A stretch of 63,300 nucleotides of DNA, taken from Xenophilus azovorans DSM 13620 (lineage in GTDB: Bacteria; Pseudomonadota; Gammaproteobacteria; Burkholderiales; Burkholderiaceae_C). The stretch spans positions 1-63,300 of the forward strand of contig NZ_JQKD01000036.1 of NCBI RefSeq assembly GCF_000745855.1, in the 5' to 3' direction. Under the pieces are notes generated by a model. It made no database searches. It saw only the letters and a program-made list of their open reading frames with translations, and was not told the DNA's origin. Below are positions 52,996-63,004 of this stretch, piece after piece (position 1 is the first letter of the stretch; each line of letters opens with the position of its first letter). Made by a program: the position numbers and the translations under genes.

Positions 52996-53472
52996 CTAGG
53001 ATGGGGTGAATTCTGGCAGCAACAAGATGGCTTCGGCGTTGGAGGGAGAAAAGCAGGCGTCGGCCGCCTCCCGCCAGGGCAGCCAGCGCCAGGCCGTGTG
53101 CTCGCGCGGGCTGAGCGTAGGGACCGCCGCCTCGGGCACGCACAGGCCGAACAGGTGCTCCGTGTTGCGCGTCACGCCCGGGGCGTAGCGGCCCAGGTAA
53201 CGCGGGTAGATGTCGTAGACGTTGGTCAGGGCCCAGTCGCGCAGGCCCGCCGCCAGCGGCGTGCCGGGACGGCAGTCGAAGGCGGTCTCCTCCAGCACCT
53301 CGCGCGCGGCGGTCAGCGCCAGCGGCTCGTCCTCCGCATCCTTGCTGCCGGTGACGGACTGCCAGTAGCCGGGCGTGTCGGCCCGCTCGATCAGCAGCAC
53401 CTCCAGCGCCGGCGTGTGGATCACCACCAGCACCGACTCAGGGATCTTCCAGCGCGGTGCGGCGGCCGCCAC
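52996..53472 (-). CDS. nudB: Dihydroneopterin triphosphate diphosphatase (Nudix)
   Basis: The 158-residue Nudix hydrolase removes pyrophosphate from dihydroneopterin triphosphate in folate synthesis. The Nudix box is GSKDAEDEPLALTAAREVLE followed by ETAF. GTG 53472 is preferred because GGAGGG stands 4 bases before it. It lies 20 bp after aspS, the order seen in many Burkholderiales. Confidence 0.9.
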   Translation of the reverse strand: MAAAAPRWKIPESVLVVIHTPALEVLLIERADTPGYWQSVTGSKDAEDEPLALTAAREVLEETAFDCRPGTPLAAGLRDWALTNVYDIYPRYLGRYAPGVTRNTEHLFGLCVPEAAVPTLSPREHTAWRWLPWREAADACFSPSNAEAILLLPEFTPS

Positions 53473-53492
53473 GGTGCCCTCCGCCGCCGACG

Positions 53493-55295
53493 TCAGGCCG
53501 GCAGGGGGTTGCGCAGCCGGATGTGCAGCTCGCGCAACTGCTTCTCGTCCACCGGGCCGGGGGCCTGGGTCAGCAGGTCCTGGGCGCGCTGGGTCTTGGG
53601 GAAGGCGATCACGTCGCGGATCGACTCGGCGCCGGTCATCAGCATCACCAGGCGGTCCAGGCCGATGGCGATGCCGCCGTGCGGCGGCGCGCCGTACTGC
53701 AGCGCGTCGAGCAGGTAGCCGAACTTGAGCTGGGCCTCCTCGGCGCTGATCTTGAGGGCGCGGAACACCTTGCTCTGCACCTCCTCGCGGTGGATACGCA
53801 CCGAGCCGCCGCCCATCTCGATGCCGTTGAGCACCATGTCGTAGGCCTTGGCCAGGCACTTCTCGGGCGCCGTGTCCATCAGGTCCTCGTGGCCGTCCTT
53901 CGGGCTGGTGAAGGGGTGGTGCACGGCGCTCCAGCGCTGGCCTTCCTCGTCGAACTCGAACATCGGGAAGTCCACCACCCACAGCGGCGCCCAGCGGTCC
54001 TCGAACAGGCCGTTCTTGCGGCCGAAGGCGCTGTGGCCGATCTTGATGCGCAGTGCACCGATGGCGTCGTTGACGACCTTGGCCTTGTCGGCGCCGAAGA
54101 AGATCAGGTCGCCGTTGCGCGCGCCGGTGCGGGCCACAATCTCGCCCAGGGCGTTGTCGTCCAGGTTCTTCACGATCGGGCTTTGCAGGCCCTCGCGGCC
54201 CTGCGACCAGTCGTTGACCTTGATGTAGGCCAGGCCCTTGGCGCCGTAGATCTTGACGAACTCGGTGTAGGCGTCGATCTCGCCGCGCGAGAGGCCGCCC
54301 TCCCCGCCGCCGCCCGGCACGCGCAGCGCCACCACGCGGCCGCCGGCCATGTTGGCGGCGCCGGAGAAGACCTTGAACTCCACCCGCTTCATCACCTCGG
54401 TCAGCTCGGTGAACTCGAGCTTGACGCGCAGGTCGGGCTTGTCGGAGCCGTACTTGAACATCGCGTCGCCGTACGACATGACCGGGAACACGCCCAGGTC
54501 GATGTCGGCCGCGTTGCGGAAGACCTGGCGGATCATGCCCTCGAACATCTCGCGGATCTCCTGCTCCTCGAGGAAGGAGGTCTCGATGTCGATCTGCGTG
54601 AACTCGGGCTGGCGGTCGGCGCGCAGGTCCTCGTCGCGGAAGCACTTGACGATCTGGTAGTAGCGGTCGTAGCCCGAGACCATCAGCATCTGCTTGTACA
54701 GCTGCGGCGACTGCGGCAGCGCGTAGAAGCTGCCGTCGTGCACGCGGCTGGGCACCAGGTAGTCGCGCGCGCCCTCGGGCGTGGACTTGCCGAGCATCGG
54801 CGTCTCGATGTCGATGAAGCCGTTGGCGTCGAGGAACTTGCGCGCCTCCATCGTCACCTTGTAGCGCGTCATCAGGTTCTTCTGCATCGCCGGGCGGCGC
54901 AGGTCCAGCACGCGGTGCGTCAGGCGCGTGGTCTCGCTCAGGTTGTCGTCGTCCAGCAGGAAGGGCGGCGTGACGGAGGGGTTGAGCACCTTCAGCTCGT
55001 GCGCCAGCACTTCGATCTTGCCGCTCTTGAGCTGCTCGTTGGTGGTGCCCTCGGGGCGGGCGCGCACGATGCCCTTGACCTGCACGCAGAACTCGTTGCG
55101 CAGGCCCTCGGCGGTGGCGAAGGTGGTGGCGCGGTCGGGATCGCACACCACCTGCACGTAGCCCTCGCGGTCGCGCACGTCGATGAAGATCACGCCGCCA
55201 TGGTCGCGGCGGCGGTTGACCCAGCCGCACAGGGTGACGGTTTCGCCCATCAGGGCTTCGGTCACGAGACCGCAGTAGTGAGAACGCATGGCCAT
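53493..55295 (-). CDS. aspS: Aspartate--tRNA ligase
   Basis: The 600-residue class II synthetase has the N-terminal anticodon-binding OB fold ([20 protein letters not shown]), motif 2 around [19 protein letters not shown], the bacterial GAD insertion and motif 3 [15 protein letters not shown]. In proteobacteria lacking AsnRS it can be non-discriminating, which cannot be judged here. ATG 55295 (MAMRSHYC) is chosen; ATG 55289 is two codons later. Confidence 0.97.
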   Translation of the reverse strand: MAMRSHYCGLVTEALMGETVTLCGWVNRRRDHGGVIFIDVRDREGYVQVVCDPDRATTFATAEGLRNEFCVQVKGIVRARPEGTTNEQLKSGKIEVLAHELKVLNPSVTPPFLLDDDNLSETTRLTHRVLDLRRPAMQKNLMTRYKVTMEARKFLDANGFIDIETPMLGKSTPEGARDYLVPSRVHDGSFYALPQSPQLYKQMLMVSGYDRYYQIVKCFRDEDLRADRQPEFTQIDIETSFLEEQEIREMFEGMIRQVFRNAADIDLGVFPVMSYGDAMFKYGSDKPDLRVKLEFTELTEVMKRVEFKVFSGAANMAGGRVVALRVPGGGGEGGLSRGEIDAYTEFVKIYGAKGLAYIKVNDWSQGREGLQSPIVKNLDDNALGEIVARTGARNGDLIFFGADKAKVVNDAIGALRIKIGHSAFGRKNGLFEDRWAPLWVVDFPMFEFDEEGQRWSAVHHPFTSPKDGHEDLMDTAPEKCLAKAYDMVLNGIEMGGGSVRIHREEVQSKVFRALKISAEEAQLKFGYLLDALQYGAPPHGGIAIGLDRLVMLMTGAESIRDVIAFPKTQRAQDLLTQAPGPVDEKQLRELHIRLRNPLPA

Positions 55296-55333
55296 GATTC
55301 GTGTGGGGCGCCCCGCGGGCGCCCGGCAGGGGG

Positions 55334-55972
55334 TTACTTGTTGGCGAGGGCGGCGTTGCGGCTGGGCAGGCTTGCCGGCCCGCCGGGCACCACGACGCCC
55401 ATGGAGACGATGTACTTGAGCGCCTCGTCGACGCTCATGCGCAGCTCGATGCAATCGGCGCGCGGCAGCATGACGAAGTAGCCACCGGTGGGGTTGGGCG
55501 TGGTGGGCACGTACACGCCCACGTAGTCGCCCTGGAGGTGGTTCACCACGTCGCCGCCGGGCGCGCCGGTGACGAAGGCGATGGTCCACATGCCCTCGCG
55601 CGGCCACTGCACCAGCACCGCGGTGCGGAAGGCGTTGCCGCTCTCGGAGAACAGGGTGTCGGAAACCTGCTTGACGCTGGAGTAGATGGAGCGCACCACC
55701 GGGATGCGGCGCACCAGCGCGTCGCCCCAGGCCAAGAGCCGCTTGCCGACGAAGTTGCTGGCGACGGCGCCGACCGTCAGCAGGATGGCCAGCGTGAGCA
55801 GCACGCCCAGCCCGCGGATGCGCCGGGCCGACAGCCACTGCTGCCATTCCTCGGGCAGCAGCCACAGCGTCTGGTCCAGCGTGCCGATGATCCAGCTGAG
55901 CACGCCCAGCGTCACGGCCAGCGGCACGATGACCAGCAGGCCGGACAGCAGCCATCGGCGCAGGGCGGACAT
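55334..55972 (-). CDS. DUF502 family membrane protein
   Basis: The 212-residue inner-membrane protein has two helices (residues 7-30 and 55-75). Conserved DUF502 segments include [32 protein letters not shown] and [18 protein letters not shown]. Function unknown. It lies between fmdB and aspS, as in related genomes. Confidence 0.92.
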   Translation of the reverse strand: MSALRRWLLSGLLVIVPLAVTLGVLSWIIGTLDQTLWLLPEEWQQWLSARRIRGLGVLLTLAILLTVGAVASNFVGKRLLAWGDALVRRIPVVRSIYSSVKQVSDTLFSESGNAFRTAVLVQWPREGMWTIAFVTGAPGGDVVNHLQGDYVGVYVPTTPNPTGGYFVMLPRADCIELRMSVDEALKYIVSMGVVVPGGPASLPSRNAALANK

Positions 55973-55994
55973 GGACGGGGCCGTCTTTCTTCTC

Positions 55995-56327
55995 TCAGTC
56001 GGCCTTGGCGGCCGGTGCGGGCGCGGGCGCAGCAGGCGCCGGCGCAGAGGCGGCCGCGGGCGCGTCGGCCGGCTTGGCGGCACCGTCCGCCGCCTTGCCG
56101 TCGCCGCCTTCCACCGGCTTGCCACCGCCCTTGTTGCCGCTGCCGTTGTCGCGGAAGTCCGTGACGTACCAGCCGGAGCCCTTGAGCTGGAAGCCGGCGG
56201 CGGTGACCTGCTTGGAGAACGCCTCGGCGCCGCAGGCGGGGCACACGGTCAATGGCGTATCGGAGATCTTCTGCAGGACGTCCTTGGCATGGCCGCAGGC
56301 GCTGCACTTGTACGCGTAGATGGGCAT
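55995..56327 (-). CDS. FmdB-family zinc ribbon protein
   Basis: The 110-residue protein begins MPIYAYKCSACGHAKDVLQK with a second pair CPACGAEAF, giving the four-cysteine zinc ribbon of the FmdB family. The tail is Ala/Pro-rich (about 40 residues). Role unknown; named from a putative regulatory link with formamidase. 22 bp upstream of the DUF502 gene. Confidence 0.93.
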   Translation of the reverse strand: MPIYAYKCSACGHAKDVLQKISDTPLTVCPACGAEAFSKQVTAAGFQLKGSGWYVTDFRDNGSGNKGGGKPVEGGDGKAADGAAKPADAPAAASAPAPAAPAPAPAAKAD

Positions 56328-56430
56328 GGGGAACGTTGGAGGGTGATGCAAGCGAGCAAGCGGCCGGCGGCCGCTTGCAAAGCCCTCAATTATAGGCCCG
56401 TGCCCCCCTTTCAAGAGGCCGGAACGCGGC

Positions 56431-57273
56431 TCAGCCGCCCTGCCGGGCCGCCTGCCGTTCGCGGTGGCGGCGCCGTTCGCGCGCGGCGATCAGGTAGCTG
56501 CTGGCCACCACGAAGACGGCCACTACGGCGATCACCACCGTCGCCAGGGCGTTGACGGTCGGATCCAGCCCCAGCCGGGCGCGCGAGAAGATGACCAGAG
56601 GCAGCGTGGTCGAGCCCGGGCCGGAGAGGAAGGCGGAGATCACCACGTCGTCCAGCGAGAGGGTGAAGGTCAGCAGCCAGGCCGCCAGCAGCGACTGGGC
56701 GATGCTGGGCAGCACCACCAGGAAGAACACCTGCGCCGGCCGCGCGCCCAGGTCCTGGGCGGCCTCCTCCAGCTTCGGGTCGAGGTCGCGCAGGCGCGCG
56801 GCGATCACCACTGTGGCGTAGGCCGTGCCCACCAGCATGTGTCCCAGCCAGATGGTGAGCAGCCCGCGCTCGGGGAAGCCGAAGGCGCGCTGCATCGACA
56901 CCAGCATCAGCAGCAGCGACAGGCCGACCAGCACCTCGGGCATCACCAGCGGCGCGCGCACCATGGCGCCGAAGAAGCTGCGGCCGCGGAAGCGCGGCAG
57001 CCGCTCCATCGCCAGCGCCGCCAGGGTGCCGAGCACCACGGCGCCGGTGGCCGTGGCGGCGGCCACGCGCAGCGAGAAGAACAGGCCGCGGCGGATGTCT
57101 TCGTCCTGCGCCAGCTTCTCGTACCAGCGCAGGCTGAAGCCGGCCCAGACGTTGGGCACGGGCGAATCGGTGAAGCTGAACACCACCAGCGCCACGATCG
57201 GCAGGTACAGGAAGGCGAAGCCGGCGGCCAGCCAGAGGCGCCCGGTCCAGCGGGCCGTGCGGGTGGGCTTCAT
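56431..57273 (-). CDS. Polyamine-type ABC transporter permease (PotI-like)
   Basis: The 280-residue permease has six hydrophobic segments and the EAA loop EEAAQDLGARPAQVFFLVVLP that contacts the ATPase. The N-terminal VALVVFSFTDSPVPNVWAGF resembles PotI/PotC. Its start overlaps the stop of the other permease by 4 bp (ATGA). It completes a binding-protein, ATPase, two-permease operon for putrescine or spermidine. Confidence 0.92.
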   Translation of the reverse strand: MKPTRTARWTGRLWLAAGFAFLYLPIVALVVFSFTDSPVPNVWAGFSLRWYEKLAQDEDIRRGLFFSLRVAAATATGAVVLGTLAALAMERLPRFRGRSFFGAMVRAPLVMPEVLVGLSLLLMLVSMQRAFGFPERGLLTIWLGHMLVGTAYATVVIAARLRDLDPKLEEAAQDLGARPAQVFFLVVLPSIAQSLLAAWLLTFTLSLDDVVISAFLSGPGSTTLPLVIFSRARLGLDPTVNALATVVIAVVAVFVVASSYLIAARERRRHRERQAARQGG

Positions 57274-58208
57274 CGGCGTGCCTCCTGCGCTTCCTGGCTG
57301 CGGTTGAGCAGTGCCATGGGCAGCAGGATCAGCAGCACCATCACCACCGCCACCGCGCCGGCCACCGGCCAGTCGTTGTTGGCGAAGAACTCGTCCCACA
57401 GCACCCGGCCGATCATCAGCGTCTCGGGCCCGCCCAGCAGCTCGGGGATGACGTACTCGCCGACACAGGGGATGAACACCAGCATGGCACCCGCGGCGAT
57501 GCCGCTCCTGGACAGCGGCACCGTCACGCGCCAGAAGGCCTGCCAGGCGGTGGCGCCCAGGTCCTGTGCGGCCTCCAGCAGCCGCAGGTCCATCTTGGAC
57601 AGGGTAGCGTACAGCGGCAGCACCATGAAGGGCAGGTAGGTGTAGACCATGCCCAGCACCAGCGAGAAGGGGCTATACATCAGTTGACCGTCGGCGGGGA
57701 TCATGCCGAGGGCGAACAGCAACCTGTCCACGCCCAGGCCGGTCAGCGCCTGGCCGACCCAGCCGGTCTGCGCGTCCAGCAGGCCCTTCCAGGCGTACAC
57801 GCGCAGCAGGAAGCTGGTCCAGAAGGGCAGCATCACGCCCATCAGCAGGAGCGGCTGCAAGCCGGCCGCGGCGCGCGCCATGAAGTAGGCGAAGGGATAG
57901 CCGATGGCCAGGCACGCCACCGTGGTGATCGCCGCGTAGAACAGCGAGTGGCCATAGGTGGACAGGTACAGGCTGTCCTGCAGCAGCAGCGCGTAGGACT
58001 GGAGCTGCCCGGCGAAGCGCCAGTGCCCGTCCACCTGCTCGAACAGCGAGCCGAGCTGCACGCCGTCGGACGCGAGCAGGCTGATGCGCAGGACGATCAG
58101 GAAGGGCAGCAGGAAGAACACCAGCAGCCACGCGGCCGGGATGCCGACCACCAGCCGCCGGCCCCACGATGCGCGGCGCCCGCGCACCGCCCCTGCCCCG
58201 TCCGCCAT
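57270..58208 (-). CDS. Polyamine-type ABC transporter permease (PotH-like)
   Basis: The 312-residue permease has six hydrophobic segments after a short basic N-terminus and the EAA loop EAAQDLGATAWQAFWRVTVP. GEYVIPELLGGPETLMIG is a PotH/PotB hallmark. ATG 58208 lies 8 bp after the ATPase stop. Confidence 0.92.
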   Translation of the reverse strand: MADGAGAVRGRRASWGRRLVVGIPAAWLLVFFLLPFLIVLRISLLASDGVQLGSLFEQVDGHWRFAGQLQSYALLLQDSLYLSTYGHSLFYAAITTVACLAIGYPFAYFMARAAAGLQPLLLMGVMLPFWTSFLLRVYAWKGLLDAQTGWVGQALTGLGVDRLLFALGMIPADGQLMYSPFSLVLGMVYTYLPFMVLPLYATLSKMDLRLLEAAQDLGATAWQAFWRVTVPLSRSGIAAGAMLVFIPCVGEYVIPELLGGPETLMIGRVLWDEFFANNDWPVAGAVAVVMVLLILLPMALLNRSQEAQEARR

Positions 58209-58216
58209 GGCCGCGC

Positions 58217-59314
58217 TCACTCGGTGAGGACGACCTGCGAGCCCGGCGCCCACGAGGCCCAGACCGCGTCGCCCAGCGCGAAGTCCAGCTCGCCGTGGCG
58301 CTCGTCGTTCTCGACGTTGGCCTTCAGCCGCGCGCCGCTGGGCAGCTCGAGGTGGTACATGGTGCAGTCGCCGAAGTACGAGAAGGCCCGGACCACGCCC
58401 TGCACGCGGTTGGCCATCTGCAGCGGCTCCTGCGCGTCCAGGCGGATCTTCTCGGGCCGCACGGCCACGGTGACCGGGCGGCCCTCGCGCCCGGCCAGCG
58501 GCTCGGCCAGGCGGTGCACGAGGTCGGCGCAGTGCGCCTCGGCGGCGCCGTCGGGCGCGCGCATCAGGGTGCCGTCCATCAGGTTCACGTTGCCGATGAA
58601 GTCGGCGACGAAGCGGGTGGCCGGGTTCTCGTACACCTCGGCCGGCGCGCCGATCTGCAGCAGCCGCCCGGCGCTCATCACCGCGATGCGCGAGGCCATC
58701 ATCATGGCCTCCTCCTGGTCGTGGGTGACGATCAGGCAGGTCACGCCGATGCTGCGGATGATGTTGACCAGCTCGATCTGCGTGGCCTCGCGCAGCTTCT
58801 TGTCGAGCGCGCCGAGCGGCTCGTCCAGCAGCAGAAGCTGCGGGCGCTTGACCAGGCTGCGCGCCAGCGCGACGCGCTGCTGCTGGCCGCCGGAGAGCTG
58901 GTGCGGCTTGCGGCGCGCGAAGGGCTCCATCTGCACCTGGCGCAGCATGCCGTCCACCCGCTCGGCCAGCTCATCCTTGCGCACGCCGTCGCGCCTGAGG
59001 CCGAAGGCCACGTTGTCCCACACCGTGAGGTGCGGGAACAGCGCGTAGGACTGGAACATCATGTTCACCGGCCGCTCGTAGGGCGGGCGGCCGGCGAGGT
59101 CCACCCCGTCCAGCAGGATGCGGCCCTCGGTCGGCGTCTCGAAGCCGGCCAGCATGCGCAGCAGCGTGCTCTTGCCGCTGCCGGAGGAGCCCAGCAGCGC
59201 GAAGATCTCGCCGCGCGGGATGTCCAGGCTCACCCCGTCCACGGCGCGGAAGTCGCCGAAGTCCTTGGTGACGGCGTCGATGCGCAGAAAGGCGTCGCCG
59301 GCAGGAGCACTCAT
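58217..59314 (-). CDS. potA: Polyamine-type ABC transporter ATP-binding protein
   Basis: The 365-residue ATPase has Walker A GSSGSGKST, signature LSGGQQQRVALARSL and Walker B LLLLDEPLGALDKKL. A C-terminal TOBE domain follows. It energises import through the two adjacent permeases. PotA and PotG types are not separable by eye. 7 bp separate it from the binding-protein gene. Confidence 0.92.
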   Translation of the reverse strand: MSAPAGDAFLRIDAVTKDFGDFRAVDGVSLDIPRGEIFALLGSSGSGKSTLLRMLAGFETPTEGRILLDGVDLAGRPPYERPVNMMFQSYALFPHLTVWDNVAFGLRRDGVRKDELAERVDGMLRQVQMEPFARRKPHQLSGGQQQRVALARSLVKRPQLLLLDEPLGALDKKLREATQIELVNIIRSIGVTCLIVTHDQEEAMMMASRIAVMSAGRLLQIGAPAEVYENPATRFVADFIGNVNLMDGTLMRAPDGAAEAHCADLVHRLAEPLAGREGRPVTVAVRPEKIRLDAQEPLQMANRVQGVVRAFSYFGDCTMYHLELPSGARLKANVENDERHGELDFALGDAVWASWAPGSQVVLTE

Positions 59315-59321
59315 CGCAGGA

Positions 59322-60449
59322 TCAACGATTGGCTTTGAAATTGGTGAAGGTGCGCGTGATCAAGCGCAGCGTGGCCGGGTCGGCCGTGTCCGGCGCGATC
59401 ATGGTGGCCAGCGCCGCCGCGTCGGGGAACACCGCCTTGTCGTTGGCCAGTTCCGACTTGACGAACTTCATCGAGGCCTTGTTCGGGTTGGCGTAGAAGA
59501 CCTTGTTGGTCAGCGACGCGTGCACCTCCGGCTTGAGGATGTAGTTGATCCACTTGTGCGCGTTCTCGGGGTGCTTGGCGTCCTTGGGGATGGCCATGGT
59601 GTCGAAGAACAGCAGGCCGCCCATCTTCGGCAGCAGCACCTGCAGGTTCTGCGGCTGCCTGGCGCGGGCCGACTTGTCCTTGGCGATCATGATGTCGCCC
59701 GACCACCCGATGACGGCGCACAGCTGCCCGCGCGCCATCTGGTCGATGTAGTCCGAGCCCGAGCCGGCGAAGCGCGTCACGTAGGGGCGCACCGCCTTGA
59801 GCATCCTGCCGGCCTCGGCGTAGTCGGCGGCGTCCTTGCTGCGCGGGTCCTTGCCGATGTACTTGAGCGCGATGGGCAGGATCTCGGAGGCCGTGTCCAG
59901 GTACGAGATGCCGCAGCTCTTGAGCTTGCTGGCGTATTCGGGCTTGAAGACCAGATCCCACGCGTTGTCGGGCAGCGGCGTGGCGCCCAGCGCGGCCTTG
60001 ACCTTGTCGGCGTTGATGCCCACGGTGGTGTAGCCCCACATCCAGTCCACCAGGTGGTCGTTGCCCGGGTCCATCTTCGCCAGCTGGGCCTGGATGGCCG
60101 GATCGAGGTTGGCGAGGTTGGGGATCTTGGACTTGTCGAGCTTGCGCAGCAGGCCGGCCTGGATCTGCATCTTGGCGAAGTGCGAGCCGGGCACCACGAT
60201 GTCGTAGCCCGACATGCCGGCCACCAGCTTGGCGTGCAGCGCCTCGTTGCTGTCGAACAGGTCGTAGCGGACCTTGATGCCGGTCTCCTTCTCGAAGTTG
60301 GCGATCGTGTCCTCGGCGATGTAGTCGCCCCAGTTGTAGATGTTGAGGACGGGCTCCTCCTCGGCCCGGGCCGCGCCGGTCGCCAGCCCCGTGGCAGCCA
60401 GGGCCAGGGCCGCGAGGCGGCACGCAAGTCGTGGAGCGGTGAACTTCAT
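59322..60449 (-). CDS. Polyamine-type ABC transporter binding protein (PotF-like)
   Basis: The 375-residue periplasmic protein has a signal peptide cleaved near ARAEEE (residue 29). The PotD/PotF start LNIYNWGDYIAEDTIANFEK follows, with the conserved VVPGSHFAKMQIQAGLL. An AAAGGA ribosome site precedes ATG 60449. It is the first gene of the transporter operon, 105 bp after ubiB. Confidence 0.94.
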   Translation of the reverse strand: MKFTAPRLACRLAALALAATGLATGAARAEEEPVLNIYNWGDYIAEDTIANFEKETGIKVRYDLFDSNEALHAKLVAGMSGYDIVVPGSHFAKMQIQAGLLRKLDKSKIPNLANLDPAIQAQLAKMDPGNDHLVDWMWGYTTVGINADKVKAALGATPLPDNAWDLVFKPEYASKLKSCGISYLDTASEILPIALKYIGKDPRSKDAADYAEAGRMLKAVRPYVTRFAGSGSDYIDQMARGQLCAVIGWSGDIMIAKDKSARARQPQNLQVLLPKMGGLLFFDTMAIPKDAKHPENAHKWINYILKPEVHASLTNKVFYANPNKASMKFVKSELANDKAVFPDAAALATMIAPDTADPATLRLITRTFTNFKANR

Positions 60450-60554
60450 GGAGGTCCTTTCGATGAGGGGCCGGCAGCAGGCGCCGGAAGACGGGATTTC
60501 CGGCCGGCGCGGATTATCTCCGCGGCGCGTCAGCCGGAACGCCGCCGCCAGGCG

Positions 60555-62120
60555 CTAGAAGAGCCGGACCCGGACGACGAACTGCATCACCAGCAGGCCC
60601 AATACAAATCCCATGCCACCGTAGACGATGGCCTGCAGCAGCCGGTTGGTGCGCTTCTGCGCCTCCAGCAGCTCGCGCACCTCGCGGCGGTGGTCGGCCG
60701 GGCGCTGCTCCAGGTAGTCGTGCAGCAGGCGCGGCAGCTGCGGCAGCAGCTTGGCGTAGCGCGGCGCCTCGGCGCGCAGTTGCTCCCAGAGCTTGCGCGG
60801 GCCGATCTGGTCGGCCATCCACTTCTCCAGGAAGGGCTTGGCCGTGTGCCACAGGTCCAGCTCCGGATCGAGCTGGCGGCCCAGGCCCTCGATGTTCAGC
60901 AGCGTCTTCTGCAGCAGCACGAGCTGCGGCTGGATCTCGACGTGGAAGCGGCGCGAGGTCTGGAACAGGCGCATCAGCACCATGCCCAGCGAGATCTCCT
61001 TGAGCGGCCGGTCGAAGTACGGCTCGCAGACGGTGCGGATGGCGCCCTCCAGCTCGTCCACCCGCGTGCCCTCGGGCACCCAGCCGCTTTCCAGGTGCAG
61101 CTCGGCCACGCGCTTGTAGTCGCGCCGGAAGAAGGCGGCGAAGTTCTGCGCCAGGTATTCCTTGTCCGACTCGGTGAGCGTGCCCACGATGCCGAAATCC
61201 AGCGAGATGTAGCGCCCGAAGGTCTCGGGCGCCAGGCTCACCTGGATGTTGCCCGGGTGCATGTCGGCGTGGAAGAAGCCGTCGCGGAAGACCTGCGTGA
61301 AGAAGATGGTCACGCCGTCGCGCGCCAGCTTGGGGATGTCCACGCCGGCCGCGCGCAGGCGGTCGAGCTGCGCGATGGGCACGCCCTTCATGCGCTCCAT
61401 CACGATGACTTCCTCGTGGCACAGGTCCCAGAACATCTCCGGGATCAGCAGCATGTCCAGCTCGGCCATGTTGCGGCGCAGCTGCGCGGCGTTGGCCGCC
61501 TCGCGCACCAGGTCCAGCTCGTCGTGCAGGTACTTGTCGAACTCGGCCACCACCTGGCGCGGCTTGAGGCGCTTGCCGTCGGCCGAGGCGCGCTCCACCC
61601 AGCCGGCCATCATGGCCATCAGCTCCAGGTCCTTGTCGATCACGCTGCGCATGCCGGGGCGCAGCACCTTCACGGCCACCTCGCGGATGCCGCCGTGCGG
61701 GTCGCGCAGGGTGGCGAAGTGCACCTGCGCGATGGAGGCGCTGGCCACCGGCGTGGCGTCGAACTGCTCGAAGATCTCGTTCACCGGCCGCCGGAAGGCG
61801 CGCTCGATGGTGGCGATGGCCACCGCCGAATCGAAGGGCGGCACCCGGTCCTGCAGCCAGGCCAGCTCGTCGGCGATGTCGGGCGGCAGCAGGTCGCGCC
61901 GGGTGGACAGCACCTGGCCGAACTTGACGAAGATGGGGCCGAGCCGCTCCAGGGCCTCGCGCAGGCGCTGGCCGCGCGGGGCGTCCAGGTTGCGGCCGAC
62001 CGAGATCATGCGGCCCAGCGCGCGCAGCCAGGGCTTCTGGAAGCTCGTGAGCACGAGCTCGTCCAGGCCGTAGCGCAGCGCGACCCAGACGATGACGACG
62101 CCGCGGGCGAAGCGCCTCAT
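60555..62120 (-). CDS. ubiB: Ubiquinone biosynthesis protein UbiB
   Basis: The 521-residue atypical kinase/ATPase supports ubiquinone synthesis at the membrane. It has the KxGQ motif ([16 protein letters not shown]), the Ala-rich loop [13 protein letters not shown], the catalytic DMHPGN segment, and two C-terminal helices ([20 protein letters not shown]). Its start overlaps the ubiJ stop by 4 bp. Confidence 0.96.
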   Translation of the reverse strand: MRRFARGVVIVWVALRYGLDELVLTSFQKPWLRALGRMISVGRNLDAPRGQRLREALERLGPIFVKFGQVLSTRRDLLPPDIADELAWLQDRVPPFDSAVAIATIERAFRRPVNEIFEQFDATPVASASIAQVHFATLRDPHGGIREVAVKVLRPGMRSVIDKDLELMAMMAGWVERASADGKRLKPRQVVAEFDKYLHDELDLVREAANAAQLRRNMAELDMLLIPEMFWDLCHEEVIVMERMKGVPIAQLDRLRAAGVDIPKLARDGVTIFFTQVFRDGFFHADMHPGNIQVSLAPETFGRYISLDFGIVGTLTESDKEYLAQNFAAFFRRDYKRVAELHLESGWVPEGTRVDELEGAIRTVCEPYFDRPLKEISLGMVLMRLFQTSRRFHVEIQPQLVLLQKTLLNIEGLGRQLDPELDLWHTAKPFLEKWMADQIGPRKLWEQLRAEAPRYAKLLPQLPRLLHDYLEQRPADHRREVRELLEAQKRTNRLLQAIVYGGMGFVLGLLVMQFVVRVRLF

Positions 62121-62698
62121 TCAGTGCCGCCGTCGGCTGGAGGTCGTGCGGACGGGGCCGTGCGCGCTGCCTTGTCGATGAACTGGCGCAGCGCCGCCGC
62201 CACCTTGCGCGCGGTGCTGCCGATGGCGTGGGCCGGCGCGTCGCCGATCAGGCGGGCCAGGTCGTCCTCCACGTCCCAGCGCACGTGGTCGGCCAGCCAG
62301 TTGATCTCGGCGGCGAGCTGCACGTCGCCCTCGATCTCCACCTTCGGCTTGTCGCCGCGCAGCGTGGCGCCGGCGATGGCGAAGGGCGAGGGCTCGGCCA
62401 CGGTGAGGGTGAGGTCGGGCTGGGCCGTCTCGGGCGCCAGGTCCAGCAGGCCGGCCGGCGTGGCCACCACGCGCATGTGGAAGTGGCGCCAGCGGAACAG
62501 CGCCACCCTGCCCTGCTGGCGCGCCAGGCGGTCCTGCGCCTCGGGCTCCTGCTGCAGCACGTGGTTGACGAAGAGGATCGCGCGGTGCTGCATCTCGTGC
62601 ACCGCCCAGGCGGGCGGCTGCAGCTTCTCGCCGATGCGGCCGAGCAGGTCTTCCAGAAACGCGAAGGGGGACGATGGTGTGGTGGCCATGTCCCCCAT
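62117..62698 (-). CDS. ubiJ: Ubiquinone biosynthesis accessory factor UbiJ
   Basis: The 193-residue protein has a SCP2-like lipid-binding fold: [37 protein letters not shown] and the [20 protein letters not shown] segment. UbiJ is a scaffold of the aerobic ubiquinone complex. ATG 62698 and ATG 62689 are both possible. Position directly before ubiB supports the call. Confidence 0.88.
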   Translation of the reverse strand: MGDMATTPSSPFAFLEDLLGRIGEKLQPPAWAVHEMQHRAILFVNHVLQQEPEAQDRLARQQGRVALFRWRHFHMRVVATPAGLLDLAPETAQPDLTLTVAEPSPFAIAGATLRGDKPKVEIEGDVQLAAEINWLADHVRWDVEDDLARLIGDAPAHAIGSTARKVAAALRQFIDKAARTAPSARPPADGGTE

Positions 62699-62749
62699 TA
62701 TCCCGGCGGCGGCGGCCCGAAGCGCCGCTGCCGCGCAGACCGTGCAGCT

Positions 62750-63004
62750 TTATTGCAGCGCCTGCACCCCTGCCACCAGCCAGCCGCCGCCCGACACGGG
62801 CTTGCTCATGTTCCACACCTCGCGGAAGGGGCTGGGGCCGGCCGAGGCGTCCTCGCGGATCATGCCGGAGAACTCCACGCTGGCCAGCCAGGCGTCGGGC
62901 AGCTCCTCGATGCCCAGCAGCTTGGCGTCGAGCATCACCACCTCGGTGGTGTTGGGCTGGCCGCCGGAGCTGCGCTCGCGCTCGGCGAGCTGGGCCTGGA
63001 TCTC
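62750..63004 (-). pseudogene. Tim44-like domain protein, 3' part cut by an IS element
   Basis: The 84 remaining residues (EIQAQLAERER...TEVVMLDAKLLGIEEL... VEFSGMIREDASAGPSPFRE) match the C-terminus of bacterial Tim44-like proteins, which sit upstream of ubiJ in related genomes. Upstream of about 63004 the sequence switches to an IS3-type element, so the N-terminal part is missing here. The rest may lie beyond the element. Confidence 0.8.
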